NCBI GenBank assembly: GCA_029945375.1
Contig: CM057058.1
Span: 1,426,001-1,490,000 of the forward strand
DNA length: 64,000 nucleotides
Origin: Agaricus subrufescens
Taxonomy: Eukaryota; Basidiomycota; Agaricomycetes; Agaricales; Agaricaceae
Direction: 5' to 3'
Shown: in pieces, positions 1 to 7,813 of the stretch
Layout: every line of letters starts with the position of its first letter
Position numbering within the stretch: the first letter of the stretch is position 1
The notes under the pieces: generated by a model
Databases searched by the model: none
Seen by the model: only the letters and a program-made list of their open reading frames with translations
Told to the model about the DNA's origin: nothing
Program-made: the position numbers and the translations under genes

Positions 1-587
1 GATTCAGAGGTCAGACCTCACCATAAAATTTTAACCATAGCTGGGAATTTTGGCACTGCCATTCGAATGTAGCTGACCTTTGGTGGCGTATGCTTCGAAG
101 TGATGAATATACACGCTTTGTGATGCCATCACATTTGTACGGCAACTCCGTTCACAGTGATACTGGGTTCTTTCTGAAGCAGTTGGGTGCTGACCCAATG
201 AAGGGGGAAAATTGCATTGCAGTTCCAACATCTAATCTTCTAGAAGCTGCTAAAAATTTAGAGACGGCCAGCTTTCTTGGCGCTTGTCCCCGGCGCTGGG
301 CCCAAGCCATTTCCATTTTTATATGTGATGACTTCTGTCGGCGAGATCAGGTCGGCTAGTGACATCGATGGGTCTGCTGATTTCAGGTGTATTCCAAGCT
401 CCGATTTTCATAGGACTTCGAATCGCTTGTAAATTATCCGTCCAGGATCTTGAATAAAGTTGAGAATGGGTTATAGCATATGACGAGGAGAATGTTCAGG
501 GCTGTGTGGGAAAACTTGTGATAAACGTATTATGTCATTCAGTTGCTTGAAAGCTATTCTAACCACTGTCGACTACGTATCCCCGTC
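1..587. other. left flank, no gene recognised
   Basis: I see no convincing coding exon, RNA gene or repeat here. An ATG-started reading frame of 89 codons at 90-359 has no recognisable domain and no conserved motif. The last 100 bases before 588 must contain the promoter and leader of the next gene, but no clear TATA box stands out. Confidence 0.4.
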
Positions 588-1223
588 ATGCCTCGTGAAC
601 CACGCACAAAACAAACCGCGAGAAAGTCGACTGGAGCTGGTTCACCTGCTAAGGCTCCCAGAGCCAAATCCACCTCCAAAAAGGCTGCTGCCGCTGATCC
701 GCAGCAGATGGTGTCTTTTACGGTCCCGCTTCCTGCCCTTCTTCAGATGGCATTGCCTCAGGGCTTCGCTCCAGGCGCTACTACCAGTGCTCCAGCTCCG
801 AAGACGAAGCAAACGGCGAAGAAGAGCACTGGTGGTGCAGCTCCTCGAGCTACCAAGTCCAAAAAAGAGGAGGGTCCATCCACTTCAACTGCTGTCGTTC
901 CGGCCGCTTCCAAACCGAAAGCAGCCAAAGCAGCCCCCAAAAAAGCAGCACCAAAAAAAACGACAGCTGCAACCCCACAGCAGAGTGCTTCTTCAAGCAC
1001 GTCGAACCATGTTACCATGTCCTTCAACATCTCTATGCAGATGCAGGAGAATTCAACTAGCTCCTCTACCACTACCACTCGTACTCGTGCACCCCGTACC
1101 AAGCAGACAGCCAAGAAAACCCCTAGAGCAACAAAACCCAAACCGTCTCAACCTGCAGAGGGTAACATGATACCCCATAGTTATGACGAGATTGAGGACA
1201 TTGAGATGGCCGAGCCGTATTAG
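588..1223 (+). CDS. protein with three histone H3 tail-like motifs
   Basis: Single-exon gene of 211 residues. The first ATG of the frame is at 588; the frame is open back to a TTG at 543, which is not a likely start. Residues 6-16 (RTKQTARKSTG) are identical to histone H3 R2-G12. Near copies follow at 72-83 (KTKQTAKKSTGG) and 170-178 (RTKQTAKKT), so the K4 equivalent is kept three times and the K9 equivalent lies in ARKS, AKKS and AKKT. Between them are Lys/Ala/Pro-rich, histone H1-like linkers (about 17-36 and 84-130), two hydrophobic alternating stretches (about 41-58 and 141-153), and an acidic C-terminus (199-209). There is no histone fold, so this is not histone H3. The sequence suggests an unstructured nuclear protein that could be modified or read by H3K4/H3K9 enzymes and readers; this is inference. 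Codon use looks like an expressed gene and the frame is intact. Confidence 0.8.
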   Translation: MPREPRTKQTARKSTGAGSPAKAPRAKSTSKKAAAADPQQMVSFTVPLPALLQMALPQGFAPGATTSAPAPKTKQTAKKSTGGAAPRATKSKKEEGPSTSTAVVPAASKPKAAKAAPKKAAPKKTTAATPQQSASSSTSNHVTMSFNISMQMQENSTSSSTTTTRTRAPRTKQTAKKTPRATKPKPSQPAEGNMIPHSYDEIEDIEMAEPY

Positions 1224-1526
1224 AGGTTGGGTTTGGGCAATTGGAACGTAGAAGAGATGTTCGTGTTATCAAGCCGCGTTTCCCTCCTTTATATTTCATA
1301 GTCGATATCGCCCGCTAAAGATCGCTTGTTGGGGATCTTTTGGAGCGCTGTTATTCCTAGAACAGTCACTTATGTTTGTCAAAGGAATTAATCATTCATC
1401 TAGTTGCTTTTGCATCACGCAATATATGATAAAGCTATATATATATCTTTTTGATTGTCCGTGGGATAATTTTTAGTGGACAGTGGGACTAATCAGTGTG
1501 CAAAATCTTCAATGCTGAATGGTTTT

Positions 1527-1926
1527 TAATGTGAAACAATAAACTCAGTGATACGAGTAGTCGTGTTGATCACTTGAGTAAGTACCTAATGTGAAACAAT
1601 AAACTACTCGATAGTCAGTATTCCGAAGTAAGTCATATGCTATCCTACTCACCTCAGTGATACGAGTAGTCGTGTTGATCACTGAGGTGTTCGGGTGGCT
1701 TGCTCAGCCTTTTATACCCGGCCATTTCGGCAGAAACAACTATACAGTTTTAACAAGTGGAAAAGGAAATGGAAAAACAAATATCGGGTAAAAAGGAGAA
1801 TGGGGAAAGACATTGTGATCTACGGTGTCCGTATTAGGAAGGAGTAAGAAAAGGGATCAATGAAAGGTCATCGAGACTGAAAGTGAAAACGTATGATCGT
1901 AATAGTATCCCGAATCACTCACAACA
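1527..1926 (-). repeat. Copia-1 3' LTR
   Basis: It is 400 bp and carries two direct copies of a 19-bp block starting TAATGTGAAAC and two copies of an imperfect palindrome whose arms are CTCAGTGAT and ATCACTGAG (one arm copy reads ATCACTTGAG). The gag-pol stop codon (1919-1921) lies inside this LTR, 8 bases past its edge. Confidence 0.95.
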
Positions 1927-4900
1927 CTTCCCCTGGTTCGGGATACTCGGGCGCAGATTCCTTCCGAATATTTATTCCATCGCAACAGCGGATGACGGCG
2001 TCGCGCACGAGGGGTTTCGTCATTATATCTGCCAAGTTCCCGGCTGATGGCACGTATACGAAGGAGATATCACCGTTCTCGACCTTTTCCTTGACGAAGT
2101 GGTACTTCACCCGAATATGTTTAGTGCGACAATGGTTCTTGTCGTTTTTAGTATTCGCAATGGCTCCGTTGTTGTCAGCATTGATAGTGGTGGGTCCATC
2201 TTGGTGTAATCCAATTTCGTCAAGGAACTTTTCCAGCCACATAGCCTGTTGTGCCGCTCTAGTAAACGCCATAAATTCCGCCTCTACTGTCGAAACCGCC
2301 ACCGTTTCTTGTCGTTTGCTTCCCCACGATACTGCACCTCCAGCGACAAAGAAAATATATCCTTCGGTTGACCTGCTCGTGTCTGAGTCTCCAGCGTAGT
2401 CAGCATCGACATAGCCTTCTGGTTTTAACGTTCCTCCACGGCGATAAGTGATACCATAATCCATTGTCCCTTTGATATATTCAAGTGTGTGCTTTAAGGC
2501 CTGCCAATGAGCTCGCCCCGGATCGGTTGCGAAGCGAGACAATAGATTAACGGCGAAAGACAAGTCCGGTCTGGTGGCCACTTGGAGCCACATTAATGCT
2601 CCCAGTGCCTCCCGATATGGGATTTTAGACATTTCTTCACGCTCAAAGTCGTTTTGTGGGCAATCGGCTTTGGTGAGGGTGATACCCGCAGGCAATGGGG
2701 TGGATCGCGGTTTTGCTTCAGTGAGATTGAACCTCTCGAGCATCCGTTCGCAGAATGCTTTCTGCGATAGACGTATATCTCCATCTTTATTACGGTCGAT
2801 TTTCATGCCCAAGATGTGTCTCGCTTCCCCCAAGTCCTTAATTTCATAGCTGCTGGCGAGTTCACCCTTCGCTCTCTCTTCCCCGGCTTCGGTAGTTGAC
2901 GCTCCCAGTACGTCGTCGGTCCAAGTTGACGTGAGCGTAAACTCGTCACCGTTGAGTTTCGATCGGACCTGAGAGTCGGCCTTGGATTTATAGTATCCGT
3001 GTAACTTGTAAGTTTTGTCGAGAGTCTGCGCCCAGTCGTGTGCGCCTTGCATAGTGCCGTATAGCGTTTTGAGGAGCCTCCAAACCTTTCCTTCCCCCTC
3101 CTCAAAACCTTTCGGCGGCTCCATGTAGACCTCGAAGCGGTTATCGCTGTTTAAGAATGCGGATACAAAATCCACTTGCCATAACTTCATCCCCCTCGCA
3201 GCCGCTATCGCACATACCATCCTCACCGATTCCAACCTCGCTACCGACGCATAAGTTTCATCATAATCCTCCCCCAATACCTGCGTAAATCCTTTCGCCA
3301 CCAATCTCGCTTTCCTCGCCGCTACGTTCCCATCCTCGTCAAATTTTAAGGCGTATACCCATTTCGATTCCACAACGTTCCTTCCAACCGGCCTATCCAC
3401 CACTTCGAACACTTTCTTTTCCTTCATCAATCCATATTCCCTTTCCATAGGGGCTAGCCAGATTTCCGTGCGTCGCATCGCTTCACGGTAGGTTTTTGGT
3501 ACCCAGTTGTCTCTATTGATATTGATGACGTTCGCTTTGGTGCGCCCCTCATACTCCATATTCTCCAATTTCTTCTGCGATGGTTTCGACACTCTCCCCG
3601 ATCGCCTAGGGGGCTCCATGGGTGTATCATCACGGCTGTCAGGGGATTCAGGTTCAACTACTCCATCTCCGGCGTCATCGTCCCCGACCATTCCTTTTGG
3701 GGCATCGACTTGATCCGTCCGCTTAGGGTGGAGTGTTGTGATGTCGAGTGGTCTGGGTGCATTTGCGGATTCGATGTTGGTCTGTCTGGTTGATTGAGTA
3801 GGGGAGTCGTCGTGTATACCGTTGTTGGCGCGCTCTGTGTAGTTTGTAGTTCCCTCTTCGAAGATTACGTCGTGTGATCGCGAAATGACACCCGAGGTGC
3901 GGTCTAGAAGTTTGTACCCTGATGTTCCGTAATAGCCGATCAGGGTGAGTTTCACTGACCTCGGGGCCAGCTTTGAGGTTGCAACTTCGGAAGGAATATG
4001 TGCGTATGCTGTTGAACCATATGCGCGAAGGTGTGAGATGTCTTGTCGTTTTCCCGTCCATAGTTCTGCTGGTATTTTCCCGGGTATGCGCGCAGTAGGT
4101 AATAGGTTCTTAATATAGTTCGCCGTGACGAAAGCGTCCGCCCAATATCGCGATGGTAGACCCGACTCGGCCATCATACTTCTCCCGAGCTCGAGGATAG
4201 TCCGCATCGACCGTTCTGCTACCCCATTCTGTTGGTGGGCGTATGGGGTGGTATATTCCAACACCAGACCCTTCTCCTTCGCGTACGAGTCCCACATCGC
4301 GTTCATCCACTCTCGTCCCATATCTATCCTCACACGTTTCAACTTCTTGCCTGTCTGTAGCTCGGATTGCGCCTGGAACTCCTTCAAGCATTCTAGTGTG
4401 GTCTCGGCGGTCTTCTCGTGGATGGGGAATACGGTCCTAAAAGATGATGCGCCATCTACTATAACCATGAGGTATCTGGCACCTCCGGCCGATTGTATTG
4501 CTGCCGGCCCCCACAAGTCGATATGCACTCTCTCCAATATTTCGCTTTCAACCTCCCCCTTTTCGTTGTGCGGATGTACGGTATGCTTCCCATAAATGCA
4601 GTCTTCGCACTTTCCTTTCATCTCATGTTTACCATCAATCTCTAGACCGTCCACCAACTTGAGCCGTAACATATCTCTCAATGCGCCTTCCCCGGCATGT
4701 GCTAACCTGCGGTGCCAAGTATCAAATGGAACCGCTTTATGCTTCGCCTCCGCCAAGTGAGTGGAAGTGTTTGGTTCGCGATCAGTGATGTTGACCACGA
4801 ATAGTCCTTCGATGTTTTTAGCAACGATAATGACTTTCCCGTTCCTATCACTGACGGTGGCCTTGTCACCATCAAATACGGCATATAGACCTTTAGTCGT

Positions 4901-6313
4901 TAGGCGCGATACGGAAATCAAGTTATGGCGAAGCTCGGGGGAGTGAAGTGCATCGGATAAAAGAAGTTTTGTCTTTCTTCCATCTATGGTTGTATGTATC
5001 TCAACGGTTCCGCTAGCGGTAATATCAAATTTAGCGGATTTGTTGGCGGAGTGTCCATCTCTTGGTCGTGAGTATGGTTTGTATGAGGAGAAGTTATTAG
5101 CGTCAACGAAACAATGGTCCGTAGCGCCAGAGTCGAGCAATGTCAAGAGTTGTGTGTCATCGGTCGAATTGGAAATCGAGGACAGGGCCGATGTAGTAAG
5201 TACATGTGTATTCCTAACGATATGTCCTAACTCCTCTTCCTTATCCATGACGTTCTGGAAATCATTGGAAGTTCTGGAGGTAGGACAATCGTCAGAGTCG
5301 GCGGCGGTGGTTACAGATTCGGGATGCAGTACCTGTTGGCAGTCCGTGATGGTAGATGACAGTGCGTATACACGCGGTTCGGTGTCCTGGTTGGTAGTCG
5401 AAGCAACATTTGCGGACGTGTTGGGCTTCCCTCCGGTGTTGGGTTTCTTATTTTTGAACCACGGGGGGAACTGTCCCGCCTTTCCACCACCTTCCCAGTA
5501 ACAGTCTGCAATAACATGTCCAACCCTACGCCAGTTTGGATTTGCGCAAGTCAGGTGCTGGTTCTTCGGTTGATACCGTCCTCGTCCTCCAGCGTTGAAT
5601 TGAAGGGCCGTGGTAGAGTTTTGTGGGTTCGCGACCCGATCCTTGCTTATGCGAGCCCAGTGGGTGCTGAGCACAGCGATGGCGTCTCTCGAAGTTGTGG
5701 TGTTATAGAGGGTGGATACTATAGGGTCCCATGAGCGCGGTAGGGATTGAAGGACGATAGTCCTGAAACCCTTGTCGTCGATTTGCGAACCGAGTGCAGT
5801 GGACATCGCCCATAAAGTTCGTAGCCTCGATATATGTTCAGTAAAATCATGGTTGTCTGAATATACGCATTCTCGCAAGTCTCGTTCGGCGTTCATCAGT
5901 GCCAGTTCGGATACTTTGGCGTATTGGTCGTTGTAGGATTTCCAGGCTTCGGCAGCCGTCCCGGACATGATGATTCCCAGACCAATGGGATCCTTAGTGT
6001 TGTATACGAGTAGTCCTTTAGCCCATGCGTTTCTGGTAGTCCATTCGGCGAGCGATGGAGTATGGGAGTCCCATGTCGTAGTGATGTCTGCATAGATGGA
6101 GGCTTGGTCGGTAGCGTCATCAGGTTCTTCGGTAGTAGTCTGGGTCGCATCTGTGGTAATGGTAGGACTAGTTGGTTTGTGTATGGTACCATCGAGGTAT
6201 CCTGCAATTCCCCTGAGGTCGGCGGCTATGCCAATCAGGCCGCTCCATGCTACCCAATTTGTGCCGTCGAACTTATCCGCATCGGAAAAGATAGGAGGCA
6301 GGTTTTGAGACAT
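1919..6313 (-). CDS. Copia-1 Gag-Pol polyprotein
   Basis: One 1464-residue frame encoding Gag, protease, integrase, reverse transcriptase and RNase H in Ty1/copia order. Gag (about 1-340) has the UBN2/DUF4219-like N-terminus. The zinc-knuckle region at 256-271 reads C-x4-W-x4-H-x4-C, so one expected Cys is Trp. Protease has DSGAT at 393. Integrase shows the HHCC zinc region (H-RRLAH...C-EDC) then D-LWGP, D-MGRE and NGVAE for the D,D,E triad. Reverse transcriptase has KARLVAKGF, QVDFVSAFLN and the catalytic TWTDD. RNase H has DADYAGD, TVEAEF and ends in DIMTKPL. No frameshift or stop is present. The ATG at 6313 lies about 70 bases after the primer site. It is probably an autonomous element except for the altered zinc knuckle. 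Confidence 0.95.
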   Translation of the reverse strand: MSQNLPPIFSDADKFDGTNWVAWSGLIGIAADLRGIAGYLDGTIHKPTSPTITTDATQTTTEEPDDATDQASIYADITTTWDSHTPSLAEWTTRNAWAKGLLVYNTKDPIGLGIIMSGTAAEAWKSYNDQYAKVSELALMNAERDLRECVYSDNHDFTEHISRLRTLWAMSTALGSQIDDKGFRTIVLQSLPRSWDPIVSTLYNTTTSRDAIAVLSTHWARISKDRVANPQNSTTALQFNAGGRGRYQPKNQHLTCANPNWRRVGHVIADCYWEGGGKAGQFPPWFKNKKPNTGGKPNTSANVASTTNQDTEPRVYALSSTITDCQQVLHPESVTTAADSDDCPTSRTSNDFQNVMDKEEELGHIVRNTHVLTTSALSSISNSTDDTQLLTLLDSGATDHCFVDANNFSSYKPYSRPRDGHSANKSAKFDITASGTVEIHTTIDGRKTKLLLSDALHSPELRHNLISVSRLTTKGLYAVFDGDKATVSDRNGKVIIVAKNIEGLFVVNITDREPNTSTHLAEAKHKAVPFDTWHRRLAHAGEGALRDMLRLKLVDGLEIDGKHEMKGKCEDCIYGKHTVHPHNEKGEVESEILERVHIDLWGPAAIQSAGGARYLMVIVDGASSFRTVFPIHEKTAETTLECLKEFQAQSELQTGKKLKRVRIDMGREWMNAMWDSYAKEKGLVLEYTTPYAHQQNGVAERSMRTILELGRSMMAESGLPSRYWADAFVTANYIKNLLPTARIPGKIPAELWTGKRQDISHLRAYGSTAYAHIPSEVATSKLAPRSVKLTLIGYYGTSGYKLLDRTSGVISRSHDVIFEEGTTNYTERANNGIHDDSPTQSTRQTNIESANAPRPLDITTLHPKRTDQVDAPKGMVGDDDAGDGVVEPESPDSRDDTPMEPPRRSGRVSKPSQKKLENMEYEGRTKANVININRDNWVPKTYREAMRRTEIWLAPMEREYGLMKEKKVFEVVDRPVGRNVVESKWVYALKFDEDGNVAARKARLVAKGFTQVLGEDYDETYASVARLESVRMVCAIAAARGMKLWQVDFVSAFLNSDNRFEVYMEPPKGFEEGEGKVWRLLKTLYGTMQGAHDWAQTLDKTYKLHGYYKSKADSQVRSKLNGDEFTLTSTWTDDVLGASTTEAGEERAKGELASSYEIKDLGEARHILGMKIDRNKDGDIRLSQKAFCERMLERFNLTEAKPRSTPLPAGITLTKADCPQNDFEREEMSKIPYREALGALMWLQVATRPDLSFAVNLLSRFATDPGRAHWQALKHTLEYIKGTMDYGITYRRGGTLKPEGYVDADYAGDSDTSRSTEGYIFFVAGGAVSWGSKRQETVAVSTVEAEFMAFTRAAQQAMWLEKFLDEIGLHQDGPTTINADNNGAIANTKNDKNHCRTKHIRVKYHFVKEKVENGDISFVYVPSAGNLADIMTKPLVRDAVIRCCDGINIRKESAPEYPEPGEVL

Positions 6314-6376
6314 TTTGGTTTGTAATCGGGGGTTGTTTCAAATATGCGTAGTTGTTTCTGTTTTTAGTTGAGCAGA

Positions 6377-6391
6377 CCGGGGCCCATAACC
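6377..6391 (-). promoter_or_regulatory. Copia-1 primer-binding site
   Basis: In element orientation GGTTATGGGCCCCGG abuts the end of the 5' LTR. The same 12-base core GGTTATGGGCCC is found after three other copia LTRs in this window. It contains ATG, the complement of the initiator tRNA anticodon, and matches the known internal half-tRNA-iMet priming site of Drosophila copia. Confidence 0.8.
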
Positions 6392-6791
6392 TAATGTGAA
6401 ACAATAAACTCAGTGATACGAGTAGTCGTGTTGATCACTTGAGTAAGTACCTAATGTGAAACAATAAACTACTCGATAGTCAGTATTCCGAAGTAAGTCA
6501 TATGCTATCCTACTCACCTCAGTGATACGAGTAGTCGTGTTGATCACTGAGGTGTTCGGGTGGCTTGCTCAGCCTTTTATACCCGGCCATTTCGGCAGAA
6601 ACAACTATACAGTTTTAACAAGTGGAAAAGGAAATGGAAAAACAAATATCGGGTAAAAAGGAGAATGGGGAAAGACATTGTGATCTACGGTGTCCGTATT
6701 AGGAAGGAGTAAGAAAAGGGATCAATGAAAGGTCATCGAGACCGAAAGTGAAAACGTATGATCGTAATAGTATCCCGAATCACTCACAACA
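6392..6791 (-). repeat. Copia-1 5' LTR
   Basis: 400 bp, same as the copy at 1527-1926 except a C for T around 6743. It is followed by the target duplication GTTTT at 6792. Confidence 0.95.
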
Positions 6792-6796
6792 GTTTT

Positions 6797-7348
6797 GACC
6801 TTGGGCCTATCAATCAATTTAGCTTCCCTGCTCGTCAGAATAGGAGGCAGTACTTTGATTGTGTGGAGAGTAGCGGCATGGCTCAGGCCACGATGGCATA
6901 CTCTCGTACTGCTTAAGTAATACTCACCTATTGTGAGTCATGTTATTGTTTCCGTAGCTTATTGTATTTGATATATTTGGACTGCGCACCAGTATATAAA
7001 AGAGTAGATACGAGATTGTAATTCCCTAGTCTTTGCACTTCTGTCTAACAGAGAGTAGTTGCGCTTGTTCATTTGAATGTGTGATTACTTTGTGAAGATT
7101 GCATTTATTCTCTTTCATGTGACTTAAGGTTACATATTTTTGAACACCTACTCTATCTCTCTTATCTCTATCTCGTATCCGACTTCGGTGCTTCAGCGAG
7201 GACTGGCCATCTTTGACATACATCGCAAGTCATTGTTTTGCTTTCTCAAGATCGATCTATAAACAAACCAGAAAATCAGTGAGTACTCAATTTCAAATCA
7301 TGTCATATGCCAAGTCGTTGCAACAAGAGCTTGACGACATTGACAACA
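6797..7348. other. host or older element sequence with promoter-like features
   Basis: This stretch continues the sequence that Copia-1 split. It has a TATAAAAG-like element near 6992 and pyrimidine-rich segments like a leader at 7140-7180. An ATG at 7300 opens a short frame (MSYAKSLQQELDDIDN) that is cut off by a copia LTR at 7349. I cannot tell whether this was a gene start or part of another element. Confidence 0.35.
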
Positions 7349-7442
7349 TGTTGACAAAATACCTCAAGTTATATGCTTTGTATGACGTGTATGAGCAACT
7401 ACTGTGTACTATACACTATGCCACACCTTTTCAATCATTTTA
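7349..7442 (+). repeat. Copia-B family LTR, left piece
   Basis: It begins TGTTGACAAAATACC and matches, with scattered substitutions, the LTR at 55369-55760 read on its minus strand. It breaks at 7442 where the Plavaka transposon begins and resumes at 14714. The TA at 7441-7442 is repeated at 14714-14715. Confidence 0.85.
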
Positions 7443-7463
7443 CATCAGCAAAAGGTTTGGCTA
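7443..7463 (+). repeat. Plavaka left terminal inverted repeat, outer part
   Basis: The 21 bases from CATCAGCAAAAGG to GGCTA are the perfect inverse of 14693-14713. The remaining 8 bases of the repeat (TGTCGGAA) lie at 7544-7551 beyond the hairpin insert. Confidence 0.85.
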
Positions 7464-7541
7464 CTTGAAGCTACTTGAAGCTACTTGAGGGCTACTTGAG
7501 AATTTTCAAGTAGCCCTCAAGTAGCTTCAAGTAGCTTCAAG
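7464..7541. repeat. 78-bp near-perfect hairpin inserted at TA
   Basis: The arms 7464-7502 and 7503-7541 are 39 bases each and complementary at all but one position. Each arm is built from repeats of GCTACTTGA. TA lies on both sides (7462-7463 and 7542-7543), while the intact opposite terminal repeat has a single TA there, so this is an insertion with TA duplication, like a minimal Tc1/mariner-type MITE. It has no coding capacity. Confidence 0.8.
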
Positions 7542-7813
7542 TATGTCGGAACTTTCCAAATTACATTATAATGAAAACATCACTGATGGGGCCTTATAAG
7601 GCCTTTATCGGCTAAAATTTTACCTATTAATGCTGATCTGGGATAATAAGTGTTACAAGTTACTTTATTAGGGCACAACTCGGTATTCAAATGTCACGGT
7701 AACCGTTATAAGAGTATTATTAGTAAGAGCTGTATATAATAATATCAATTCGGCATTATAAGATCTGATAATCGAGATTCTGCTCTCTCCACCTTGAATC
7801 TTTTCTCGCTACG

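Larger units (their letters stand above)
1527..6791 (-). mobile_element. Copia-1, young Ty1/copia LTR retrotransposon
   Basis: Complete 5265-bp element read on the minus strand. Two 400-bp LTRs (1527-1926 and 6392-6791) differ, by eye, at one position only. It is flanked by the perfect 5-bp target duplication GTTTT (1522-1526 and 6792-6796). The LTR begins TGTTGTGAG and ends CACATTA in element orientation. The primer site GGTTATGGGCCC directly follows the 5' LTR. One unbroken gag-pol frame fills the interior. The near-identical LTRs indicate a recent insertion next to the H3-tail-like gene. Confidence 0.95.

Noticed and set aside
90..359. 89-codon ORF near the left edge
   Set aside because: No domain, no splice partner and no support beyond being open; left as unassigned flank.
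532..1170. Overlapping 212-codon plus frame and 127-codon minus frame over the H3-tail-like gene
   Set aside because: Leucine/proline- or alanine/valine-rich shadow frames caused by the repetitive codon use of the real gene.
588..1223. Calling the gene a histone H3 variant or H3 pseudogene
   Set aside because: Only the tail motif matches; the histone fold is absent and the frame is intact with new linkers, so it is a different protein.
7464..7541. Hairpin as a transcription terminator
   Set aside because: It sits in a transposon terminal repeat between duplicated TA and has arms far too long and perfect; insertion explains it better.
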